Source: Bacteroidales bacterium (GTDB lineage: Bacteria > Bacteroidota > Bacteroidia > Bacteroidales > FEN-979). From it: a stretch of 51,669 nucleotides of DNA. The DNA lies in the NCBI GenBank assembly GCA_016783905.1, contig JADHVQ010000001.1:1-51669 (forward strand), read 5' to 3'. Both the position numbers and the translations under genes were made by a program. The notes under the pieces were generated by a model. That model did not search any database, was not told where the DNA came from, and saw nothing but the letters and a program-made list of their open reading frames with translations. Positions 1 through 8,934 of this stretch are shown one piece after another. How positions within the stretch are numbered: position 1 is the first letter of the stretch; every line of letters starts with the position of its first letter.

Positions 1-2
1 AA

Positions 3-101
3 GAGATCCGGAAGCATACTGAATCCAACGGATTATCCTTTGAGGTGGTGGATCAGGGAAAGCGGAGCTCGAATGTATTCCTGGTAGTGAGAAAGCCATG
101 A
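3..101 (+). CDS. 3' end of a CDS (partial); C-terminal peptide EIRKHTESNGLSFEVVDQGKRSSNVFLVVRKP
   Basis: Open frame from the window edge to TGA at 99-101; tail resembles a class I methyltransferase C-terminus, but too short to assign. Confidence 0.4.
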   Translation, partial: EIRKHTESNGLSFEVVDQGKRSSNVFLVVRKP

Positions 102-108
102 GGCAAGA

Positions 109-3100
109 TCAATCCCGCACACACCGCACTGAAAACGCATTCGCCCGGTAACTCGGATAGTACGACACCGAGTAGTTGTAATCGTTCATCCCGTGACTCC
201 ATGCCTTCCAGGGGCCATGAACCGTGGAACTCCAAAACATCGTGGCAAAATCCGCGAAGTTCCAGCTTCTGTTGAAGTATTCTACGCCGGTTAATAACGC
301 ATTAAATCCCGAAAATCCGGAATACAGCAAAGGTCTTCCGGCAAACGCGTTTCCCTGGTACACGGCAAATAATTGGTTCCAGTCCGGTTCCGAAGGGACA
401 TGCCAGCCGGGAGGGCAAAGCCCCTGGATCCCTTCCGCCTCTTCATAACACATTAATTCATCCCATTGGTAAAACGAAGGACGAGGGACGAAGGACGAGG
501 GAGGAGAATATTTTTCGGGGATGCAATTGTCGCGTTGGGGTATCGTATCCGGGATTTCAAGGCCGTACGAGAGATTGGCCGCCATCCAGCATTGGGAACC
601 GATTTGAACGGTTGGATAAACCTGATTGTCCCGGATATCTGTGACCGAATCTCCGCAAGTGAATGGAGCTGGATTTATCACGGTAATAGTCCGGATGGAG
701 TTGTTGCTGCAGTTAAACAGGTTGGTATATGAGTATGTGATCGATTTAGCGCCTAACCCCGCCATAGCCGGATGGAAATACCCGGTGATCGGATCCACTC
801 CGGGACCCGTATAGGTTCCTCCCAATGGAATCCCCCCTTTGAGTTTATATGGTTTGGCGCTAAGCGTGGTGATGGTATCAAAACAAATTGAAAATGAGAC
901 ATCCGGCTGTTCCCCCACCAACATGGCAATGGAATTGGAGGTAGCCGGATTGTTGGATGTACAGGATTCACTGGAGGTAAGGATGCAGGATACCTGATCG
1001 CCGGATGCCGGATAATAGGTAAAAATGGGATTATTCATTCCTGTATTTATTCCATTGACCTGCCACTGGTAGGATGGATTTGCTCCCCCATTAACAGGGG
1101 TAGCCGTGAAGGTCACCGGAATCCCTTCGCAAACGGGATTGATGGAGGCGGCAATGGTAACGGATATCGGCAGCCGGGGATGAATCAAAACGGAGTAATC
1201 CGTCGTATCGGCCCCGCATCCGGACACCGAAGGAACAATGGAATAGGTGACGGTTTGATCGACGGTATCGCTGTTGAAAAGCGTTTGTTTGATGGAATCT
1301 CCCGTTCCGGGCGAGTACCCGGTGACGAACGGAGAGGAGGCGGTGGCACTCCAGGAAAAGGTGCATCCGGCGAGATTGCATTGCAGGTGAATATCGGTGG
1401 TATCGCCCGAACACAATATGGTGGACGGCGGGCTGACCGTCGCTTCTACCACCGGCAATACCGTAACGATATACTCTCCGGGAGTTCCTATGCATCCCTC
1501 GCCGCCGGTGGGCGTAACCTGGTATGTAACATACCCGGGAGTGTTTCCGGTATTTTGCAAGACCTGGTTAATAATCGATCCGGAGCCGTCGGAGAAGCCG
1601 GTTACATTTCCCGATGACCCAAAGGCCGTCCAGGAAAAGGTAGCGCCTGCTACATGGGAGTACAGGTTGATGATGGCGGCTTGCTCACTGCAGACGGTCA
1701 ACGCCGGAGGGTCAAACCAAACATCGGGCAGCGGGTGTACCGCCACCGGGTAGTCGAATGGGATCCCGGTACAATAGAGGGATGCAGGCGTAATGGTATA
1801 GGTGACGGTTTGATCGACGGTATCGCTGTTGAAAAGCGTTTGTCGGATGGAATCTCCCGTCCCGGGTGAATACCCTGTCACCAAAGGAGAGGAAGCCACG
1901 GCCGTCCAGGAAAAATCACATGCCGAAACATTGCACTGCAGTGTAAGGTCTGTGGTATCCCCGGAGCAAATGGCCAGGGAGGGAGGCTCCACGGTCACGT
2001 TAGCTTCCGTCACCACGGCCAATTGAACGGTATCCCTCCCCAGGCAATCGTAAGGGGAGGTAACCGTCACGGCATAGATTCCCGAATCATAGGCTGTAAA
2101 GGTCTGCTCATTGCCGATATTCAGTTGCCCCGTCAAAAGATTATCCCACTGAAAGGTGCATCCGGTGCAAAAACCGGCATCGAACGTTACCGAATCGCCA
2201 AAACAAATGGTCTGGTCAGGGCCTAAACCGGGCTGAGGCGTCTCGTATATCGGGATCGTTATCCACGAGGTATCGGTACGTTTGTCGATATGACGAACAA
2301 ACAACTCTACGGTATAGTCGCCCGGCGTGGCATAGATATGCGTCGGTGTGGTGTTGTTGGAAAAATTGGCCCCTCCCGATCCCGGATCGCCGAAATCCCA
2401 ATGGATGCTGTCTGGAGGCGGCCATATATCTCCTGAAAAGTGGATGGAATCATTCTGACAATGACCTGTAGAGTGGATATAGGCTTTGTAACGTTGGATG
2501 AATTGGGGAAGGGAATTAAAATGTATATTATTCAAAAATATTGCAGGCGATTGGTAATTACATCCCACACCTTGAACAGAAGGATTATTTATGACATCAA
2601 GTACATTTTGAAATCCGGGGAAATCCATGTGTCGTGTAAGATAAATTTTCCCATCAGGAGCCAACTGAATTGAAACTTGGAGGCTATCACCTATTTTAAC
2701 CTGGCTTTGCATGAAAGAAGATGAATCAGGTTGTTCCATATCAAATTGAAAAAGACTTGCCCCTGGAGCAGATGAAGGATCTACACCCATTACATAAAGA
2801 AAATGAGAATCAATAGAAAATTCTTTACCCGTTGGTCCAGACCAATTGGGCACCTGAATCCCAGGTGCACATTTAAACTTTGGTGTAACTATTCCAGTTG
2901 CTATGTCAAAATCGCACACTTCCATTAACGAATCTGAGCAGACAAGATATCTTCCATCAGGAGAAATTTTCATAAATTCACATGTGCCTGAAGGTATAAT
3001 GTGTAATAAGGTGCTATTACTAATAACAGGCGTAGTGTTTAGTCCACTTGAGTCAACAAGATAAGCTAAGTACTGTCTTGGGTTACCATGACTGAGTGTT

Positions 3101-3636
3101 ACGATCCATGCGTATTTGTTATTTTGATGTCTTGTTCCGTATAATTGGACCCAGGCACTATCACCAAAGGGCAAAGGAATATCTTTTTGTCCGGCAATAA
3201 TATCCCCATATCCTCCATCCAGGTTCATATCAATAACAGAATAACGTATCCCTACCAAAGGGTATCCAACGTGTGGAGGGATACTCACTGTAAAAAGATA
3301 ATGTTTGTTGTTTTCAGTAAGATTCTGAACAGATATTACCTGAACATGACCTCCTATTCCTGATAACCCATTACCATTCGGCATAACACTGTTAGTTCTG
3401 TTCCTGACGTTATATCCGCTACTGTAGAATAAAACCTGACCTGTCGAATCAGATACCGTCACACATGCAGTACTCGATGTAGTAATCGAATTTGGTGGAA
3501 GATTTTCAGGATATCCGTTTTTGAATGTAATGCCCACATGATATCCGAAATACCAGTTATTGAACTCTCCCTGGGGAAAACAACAAAACGGAACTGACAG
3601 GATAATAAGTATAGGTATGATAACTCTCATGATCAT
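109..3636 (-). CDS. Secreted protein with N-terminal propeller-like region, PKD-like modules and C-terminal FISUMP domain
   Basis: 1175-aa ORF with signal peptide; repeated CSGDTTDLxLQCN...SWTA...VTYTI modules; C-terminal 'GSQCWMAANL...QWDELMCYEEAEGIQGLCPPGWHVPSEPDWNQLF...SVRCVRD' is FISUMP-like. Confidence 0.88.
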   Translation of the reverse strand: MIMRVIIPILIILSVPFCCFPQGEFNNWYFGYHVGITFKNGYPENLPPNSITTSSTACVTVSDSTGQVLFYSSGYNVRNRTNSVMPNGNGLSGIGGHVQVISVQNLTENNKHYLFTVSIPPHVGYPLVGIRYSVIDMNLDGGYGDIIAGQKDIPLPFGDSAWVQLYGTRHQNNKYAWIVTLSHGNPRQYLAYLVDSSGLNTTPVISNSTLLHIIPSGTCEFMKISPDGRYLVCSDSLMEVCDFDIATGIVTPKFKCAPGIQVPNWSGPTGKEFSIDSHFLYVMGVDPSSAPGASLFQFDMEQPDSSSFMQSQVKIGDSLQVSIQLAPDGKIYLTRHMDFPGFQNVLDVINNPSVQGVGCNYQSPAIFLNNIHFNSLPQFIQRYKAYIHSTGHCQNDSIHFSGDIWPPPDSIHWDFGDPGSGGANFSNNTTPTHIYATPGDYTVELFVRHIDKRTDTSWITIPIYETPQPGLGPDQTICFGDSVTFDAGFCTGCTFQWDNLLTGQLNIGNEQTFTAYDSGIYAVTVTSPYDCLGRDTVQLAVVTEANVTVEPPSLAICSGDTTDLTLQCNVSACDFSWTAVASSPLVTGYSPGTGDSIRQTLFNSDTVDQTVTYTITPASLYCTGIPFDYPVAVHPLPDVWFDPPALTVCSEQAAIINLYSHVAGATFSWTAFGSSGNVTGFSDGSGSIINQVLQNTGNTPGYVTYQVTPTGGEGCIGTPGEYIVTVLPVVEATVSPPSTILCSGDTTDIHLQCNLAGCTFSWSATASSPFVTGYSPGTGDSIKQTLFNSDTVDQTVTYSIVPSVSGCGADTTDYSVLIHPRLPISVTIAASINPVCEGIPVTFTATPVNGGANPSYQWQVNGINTGMNNPIFTYYPASGDQVSCILTSSESCTSNNPATSNSIAMLVGEQPDVSFSICFDTITTLSAKPYKLKGGIPLGGTYTGPGVDPITGYFHPAMAGLGAKSITYSYTNLFNCSNNSIRTITVINPAPFTCGDSVTDIRDNQVYPTVQIGSQCWMAANLSYGLEIPDTIPQRDNCIPEKYSPPSSFVPRPSFYQWDELMCYEEAEGIQGLCPPGWHVPSEPDWNQLFAVYQGNAFAGRPLLYSGFSGFNALLTGVEYFNRSWNFADFATMFWSSTVHGPWKAWSHGMNDYNYSVSYYPSYRANAFSVRCVRD

Positions 3637-3707
3637 TTCCTCTATGCCATGTATTTTGTCTTCTGTATCTAAAAGTTATACCAAAACACTTCACATTTCA
3701 CGTTTCA

Positions 3708-6700
3708 CTAATCTAAAAGACATCTGATTGAAAACGCATTCGCCCGGTAACTGGGATAATAGGACACCGAGTAGTTGTAATCATTTAATCCGTGACTCCA
3801 GGCCTTCCAGGGGCCGTGAGCCGTGGAGCTCCAAAACATCGCAGCGAAATCGATGAAGTTCCAGCTCCGGTTGAAGAGTCCGATGCCAGATAATAAAGCA
3901 TTAAATCCCGAAAATCCGGAATAAAGCAAAGGTCTTCCGGCGAAGGCGTTGTTGATCCAGTTGGCAAACAGGAGGTTCCAGTCAGCTTCTGAGGGGACAT
4001 GCCAGCCTGGTGGACAAAGCCCCTGAATCCCTTCCGCCTCTTCATAACACATTAATTCATCCCATTGGTAGAACGAAGGACGAGGGACGAAGGACGAGGG
4101 AGGAGAATATTTTTCGGGAATGCAATTGTCACGTTGGTGGAGTGTATCCGGGATTTCAAGGCCGTAAGAGAGATTTGCCGCCATCCAGCATTGGGAACCG
4201 ATTTGAACGGTTGGATAGGATGTGCCGTCGCGGATATCTACCAATGTATCTCCGCACGAAAACGGCATAGCCGATCTTACATCCAATATCCTATATCTTA
4301 CATCTGAACACAAAGCGAAATTTGTATAGGTATACGCAATTGTATGCGCCCCAACTCCCGCTATGGCCGGATGGAAATACCCGGTGATCGGATCCACTCC
4401 CGGCCCGCTATAGGTTCCTCCCAATGGGATCCCCCCTTTGAGTTTAAACGGTTGGGCATTAAGGGTGGTGAGGGTATCAAAACAAATGGAAAATGAGACA
4501 TCCGGCTGTTCCCCCACCGACATGGTGATGGGATTGGAGGTGGCCGGATTTCCGGAAACACAATCCTCATCTGAGGTCAATATACAAGTCACCACATCGC
4601 CATTACTTGGAGTATAGGTAAATACAACATTGTTCGTTCCTGTATCTATTGCATTGACCTGCCATTGGTAGAATGGATCTGTTCCCCCATGAACCGGGGT
4701 GGCTGTGAAGGTCACCGGGATCCCTCCGCAAACGGGATTGATGGAGGCGGCAATGGTAACGGATACCGGCAGCCGGGGATGAATCAAAACGGAGTAATCC
4801 GTCGTATCGGCCCCGCATCCGGACACCGAAGGAACAATGGAATAGGTGACGGTTTGATCAACGGTATCACTGTTGAAAAGCGCTTGTTGGATGGAATCTC
4901 CCGTCCCGGACGAGTATCCGGTGACGAACGGAGAGGAGGCGGTGGCGCTCCAGGAAAAGGTGCATCCGGCGAGATTGCATTGCAGGTGAATATCGGTGGT
5001 ATCGCCCGAACACAATATGGTGACCGGCGGGCTGACCGTTGCCTCTACCACCGGCAATACTGTAACGATATACTCTCCGGGAGTTCCCATGCATCCCTCG
5101 CCGCCGGTGGGCGTTACCAGGTAGGTAACATACCCGGAGGTGTTTCCGGTATTTTGCAAGACCTGGTTGATGACCGATCCGGAGCCGTCGGAGAAGCCGG
5201 TTACATCGCCCGACGACCCAATGGCTGTCCAGGAAAAGGTGGCGCCTGCTACATGGGAGTACAGGTTGATGATGGCGGCTTGTCCACTGCAGACGGTCAA
5301 CACCGGAGGATCAAACCAAACATCGGGCAGCGGGTGTATCACCACCGGGTAGTCGGATGGAATCCCTGTACAATAGGGAGATGCAGGCGTTATGGTATAG
5401 GTAACGGTTTGATCGATAGTATCGTTGTTGAAAAGCGTTTGTTGGATGAAATCTCCTGACCCGGGTGAATACCCGGTCACCAACGGGGATGAACCCACGG
5501 CCGTCCAGGAAAAATCACATGCCGAAACGTTGCACTGCAGTGTAAGGTCTGTGGTATCGCCGGAGCAAATAGCCAGCGTGACAGGCACCACGATCACGGT
5601 AGCTTCCGTCACCACGGCCAATTGAACGGTATCCCTGCCCAGGCAATCGTAAGGAGAGGTAACCGTCACGGCATAGATCCCCGAATCATAGGCTGTAAAC
5701 GTCTGCTCATTGCCGATGTTCAGTTGCCCCGTCAAAAGATTATCCCACTGAAAGGTGCAGCCGTTACAAAACCCGGCATCGAACGTAACAGAGTCTCCTT
5801 CACAAATGGTTTGATCCGGGCCCAGAAGGGGTTGAGGCGTCTGGTCGATCGAGATCGTTATCCAGGCGGTATCGGTACGTTTGTCGATATGACGAACAAA
5901 CAACTCTACGGTATAGTTGCCCGGGGTGGTATAGATATGAGTAGGTGTGGTGTCGTTGGAAAAATTGGCCGCTCCCGATCCCGGATCGCCGAAATCCCAA
6001 TGGATACTATCGGGTGGAGGCCAGATGTCAGCAGAAAAACGAATGGAATCATTCTGACAATGACCGGAATAATGTATATATAGCTTATACCTCTGGAGAA
6101 ACTGGGGAAGACATTGATAATTCCAATTTCCTTCAAGATAAATGACATTTTTTTGATATTGGCATGAAGGACCAGCATTGGATGGGTAATTAATAACATT
6201 GAGATAATCTTTCCCCCACCAGTGAGTTAAATATATTTTTCCATCAGGAGCCATTTGAATATTGGCCCCTGAACTGTCACCGACATGAACACGGTTTTGT
6301 ATAAACGTGAGAGAATCCAGGTTGCTCATGTCATACTGAGCAACTGGAGAACATATAGTATCTACCAATTGTCCTGAACTTGAAACATAAAGAAATTTTG
6401 ATTCAATGGAAAATTCCATACCATGTTGAACTTGAGAGTTCTCCGCCATGAAAAAAAATTTCGGGGTTACAACGCCTGTGGAAGAATTAAAGAGACAAAG
6501 TTCAATGACTGAATCATTGCAGGCCAGGTATTGACCATCGGGAGAAATTTTCATAAATTGTGCGATACTTCCACTCCGTCGAATCGGCCTGGTTAAAGTA
6601 CTTTGACTTACCACCGGAGTTGTACAGATTCCTGAAGAGTCGATCAGGTATGCGAGGTACTCTTTAACCTCTCCATGTCTTAAAACAACCACCCATGCAT

Positions 6701-7223
6701 CTTTATTATTATGGTGACGGATGGCGGTTAATTGCGTGACAGCGCTGTCCCCCATGGGCAATGGAATATTTTTTATCCCTGGTACTATATCTCCAAGCCC
6801 CCCGTCCAATTGCATATCCAGGACCGAATAATGCAATCCGACAATTGGATCGGGAAGTGGGGGTACCCAGCCAACAGTGAAAATATAATATTTATCAGGA
6901 TCATTTATAAAAGGAACAGCCACGACAGGTTGGCAGAATAATTGTCCCCCTAATAATCCGTTGCCATTTGGCATTACCGACTTAGTGCGGTTCCATATCT
7001 TTCGACCGTTTGAAAAAAAAAGGAAATTACCTGAAGAGTCAGATACAGATGCTTCCTGAATTGTGCCTCCTTGATACATTGGATTCCCGGGTAAAAAAAC
7101 CGGTGTTCCATCATTGAACGTGATCCCGCAATGGTGACCGAAATACCAGTTGTTGAACTCTCCCTGAGGAAAACAACAAAACGGAACTGACAGGATAATA
7201 AATATAGCAATGATACCTCTCAT
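3708..7223 (-). CDS. Paralog of the preceding gene: PKD-like/FISUMP secreted protein
   Basis: 1171-aa ORF, same architecture, near-identical from about residue 390 onward. Confidence 0.88.
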   Translation of the reverse strand: MRGIIAIFIILSVPFCCFPQGEFNNWYFGHHCGITFNDGTPVFLPGNPMYQGGTIQEASVSDSSGNFLFFSNGRKIWNRTKSVMPNGNGLLGGQLFCQPVVAVPFINDPDKYYIFTVGWVPPLPDPIVGLHYSVLDMQLDGGLGDIVPGIKNIPLPMGDSAVTQLTAIRHHNNKDAWVVVLRHGEVKEYLAYLIDSSGICTTPVVSQSTLTRPIRRSGSIAQFMKISPDGQYLACNDSVIELCLFNSSTGVVTPKFFFMAENSQVQHGMEFSIESKFLYVSSSGQLVDTICSPVAQYDMSNLDSLTFIQNRVHVGDSSGANIQMAPDGKIYLTHWWGKDYLNVINYPSNAGPSCQYQKNVIYLEGNWNYQCLPQFLQRYKLYIHYSGHCQNDSIRFSADIWPPPDSIHWDFGDPGSGAANFSNDTTPTHIYTTPGNYTVELFVRHIDKRTDTAWITISIDQTPQPLLGPDQTICEGDSVTFDAGFCNGCTFQWDNLLTGQLNIGNEQTFTAYDSGIYAVTVTSPYDCLGRDTVQLAVVTEATVIVVPVTLAICSGDTTDLTLQCNVSACDFSWTAVGSSPLVTGYSPGSGDFIQQTLFNNDTIDQTVTYTITPASPYCTGIPSDYPVVIHPLPDVWFDPPVLTVCSGQAAIINLYSHVAGATFSWTAIGSSGDVTGFSDGSGSVINQVLQNTGNTSGYVTYLVTPTGGEGCMGTPGEYIVTVLPVVEATVSPPVTILCSGDTTDIHLQCNLAGCTFSWSATASSPFVTGYSSGTGDSIQQALFNSDTVDQTVTYSIVPSVSGCGADTTDYSVLIHPRLPVSVTIAASINPVCGGIPVTFTATPVHGGTDPFYQWQVNAIDTGTNNVVFTYTPSNGDVVTCILTSDEDCVSGNPATSNPITMSVGEQPDVSFSICFDTLTTLNAQPFKLKGGIPLGGTYSGPGVDPITGYFHPAIAGVGAHTIAYTYTNFALCSDVRYRILDVRSAMPFSCGDTLVDIRDGTSYPTVQIGSQCWMAANLSYGLEIPDTLHQRDNCIPEKYSPPSSFVPRPSFYQWDELMCYEEAEGIQGLCPPGWHVPSEADWNLLFANWINNAFAGRPLLYSGFSGFNALLSGIGLFNRSWNFIDFAAMFWSSTAHGPWKAWSHGLNDYNYSVSYYPSYRANAFSIRCLLD

Positions 7224-7293
7224 GTTTGTTTTCTGTATTGTATCAAAAAGTTACAGGAAATATTAAAGTTAGCATACATGTCGCCAAGATGAC

Positions 7294-7325
7294 AAAGAAC
7301 CCTAAAAAAGTTTTAGGGTTCTTTT
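7294..7325 (-). terminator. Intrinsic terminator, possibly bidirectional
   Basis: Inverted repeat aaagaaccctaaaa-aag-ttttagggttctttt just downstream of the stop of the 7337-7822 gene. Confidence 0.6.
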
Positions 7326-7336
7326 ATCCTTTCCGT

Positions 7337-7822
7337 TTATTGGCATAATGTTGTATTAATATACACATTACCCCCGCCGGGAGGAACTTGATTGGAGGAT
7401 TGATCATAACCATCATTGTATTCGCATGAGTATGGTGGCGGTCCTGGTCCTATTGGAACTAAGTGAGAGTAAAGATAGTGACCTTCTTCCGCCCTAAGAC
7501 CTTCTAATGTGTAGGTGCATTGTTCCGGATCAAATGGTGTATATCCAATAGGAGTTGCGGCATCATAAATGTAAAGGTAAAATATACAATCCTTATAGTC
7601 GCATTCGTAATCCGGGCAATCCGTAAAAGTGACATAAACCGTAACTTCAACCATATCACCACGCGAGTCGGAGCATTCCTTTGTCACGACAGGTGCCGGT
7701 TGAGTAATTGTTTTGACAGGTTCGCCTTTTTTTGCAGGAGGGTCAATAGGATGAATAGAAAATCCATATAGGCTGAAACATCCGAGGATGAGTAACGATA
7801 TTAACTTTTTCATGATTTTCAA
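7337..7822 (-). CDS. Small secreted protein of unknown function
   Basis: 161-aa ORF, signal peptide MKKLISLLILGCFSLYGFS, Cys-rich C-terminal part. Confidence 0.65.
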   Translation of the reverse strand: MKIMKKLISLLILGCFSLYGFSIHPIDPPAKKGEPVKTITQPAPVVTKECSDSRGDMVEVTVYVTFTDCPDYECDYKDCIFYLYIYDAATPIGYTPFDPEQCTYTLEGLRAEEGHYLYSHLVPIGPGPPPYSCEYNDGYDQSSNQVPPGGGNVYINTTLCQ

Positions 7823-7939
7823 ATTTACTGATTTCTAATGATTTTTGCAAATTCATGCTCCCAACATATCCTTTGATCCGGCTCATCACGAAATCATTGC
7901 TCAACGACTTTTACAGGAGCACATTATCGGGCAATGTCG

Positions 7940-7947
7940 TATCTTTG
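7940..7947 (+). promoter_or_regulatory. TATCTTTG: Bacteroidota -7 element without an evident downstream gene
   Basis: Exact TAnnTTTG match; followed by ~450 nt of low-complexity sequence. Confidence 0.3.
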
Positions 7948-8538
7948 CCGCTTACCTCCTTTCTTTTTGAGAGTTTTTATATGTAGCTGTATATATTTCT
8001 TTCATGCAGGAAGGGGGTTTTTTAATCACTATAATTCATTTTACCCTTACAAATTTATATATTTATCATGGGTTTGTCAATAACGAAAAATGGATCTTTT
8101 AGTTTCGAAAACACGCGATAATTACGGGTTTCCGTAAAAATAAACAACGAACAAGCACTACTTGGCAGATTGTCAATAGTATACATTTTTGGTTTGCACG
8201 CCATTTTAATCCAATATTCTTTGAATTATTTTGATTTAGTGCGATTTAGAAAACTTATCAGGGCAGTAATTCTGATTCTTCATTGTTGGAATGACTGCAA
8301 ACATATCAAATTGATAGCATTATCCTCAACGAGATTACACATCCGACAGAAAATGGACGGAGGCAAAAAAACAACATCTCCGGAAATTTGAGCGGGCTAA
8401 ACAATTCGCGCGCATTTTTCGTACCCAACCACGGCAAACTCTGGAAAAGCCTGATGACGGCCTATCTGGGGAATTATCAACGGTTGGAGAAGAAACTTAA
8501 AGAAGCCATGAGGCAGGAGCCATGATGCATAAGGAAAT

Positions 8539-8569
8539 CCTCATTCCTCATTCCTCATTCCTCATTCCT
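8539..8569. repeat. Heptamer array (CCTCATT)x4
   Basis: cctcattcctcattcctcattcctcattcct; read on the minus strand it contains the TGA stop of the 8555-8850 fragment. Confidence 0.9.
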
Positions 8570-8850
8570 TTCTTCCGGATGCTTGAATTCCTCAAACTTC
8601 CACTCCACCAGTTGCTTGAAGCGGCATGCCACGTGGGAGGTAACCCGGTTATGAACGAACTCCCAGACTCTGTTAAACAGTTTTATCCGCGACCAGAACT
8701 GCTTTCCATAGAAGTTAAAACTCACCAGGAAGAAGAGCTGCGACATCTCTTTCTCACCGCGCTCCGGGATGGATGACCGAACATAGAGGGAAAAGATGCC
8801 GATCGGGTATCCTCCGCTGCATTCATACAGAAAGTACCGTGCCTTAGCGG
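8555..8850 (-). pseudogene. Remnant of a protein C-terminus (...ATAKARYFLYECSGGYPIGIFSLYVRSSIPERGEKEMSQLFFLVSFNFYGKQFWSRIKLFNRVWEFVHNRVTSHVACRFKQLVEWKFEEFKHPEERNEE)
   Basis: Protein-like minus-strand frame extends upstream of the called Met to an in-frame TGA, with no start or N-terminus. Confidence 0.5.
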
Positions 8851-8914
8851 TAGCTCAATCATGAGTTTCCTTGGATGATATGCACCAAAGATAGTGCTTT
8901 CCTCCGCATCTTGC

Positions 8915-8922
8915 TATCTTTG
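8915..8922 (+). promoter_or_regulatory. TATCTTTG -7 element upstream of the FAD oxidoreductase
   Basis: TAnnTTTG 13 nt before the likely ATG at 8935. Confidence 0.55.
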
Positions 8923-8934
8923 CAGCGATGTGCA

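Noticed and set aside
4665-5459. 264-aa plus-strand ORF (and the similar 1180-1617 ORF) antisense to the FISUMP genes
   Set aside because: Shadow ORF in a GC-rich repetitive region. Composition is low-complexity Gly/Arg and it lies wholly antisense to a better-supported secreted protein.
8140-8180. AACAAGCACTACTTGGCAG region as an integron attC-like site
   Set aside because: No paired R-type core sites, no integrase and no cassette array; similarity is only superficial.
8170-8391. 73-aa ORF in the AT-rich intergenic region
   Set aside because: No ribosome-binding, promoter or family evidence; composition looks like random AT-rich sequence.
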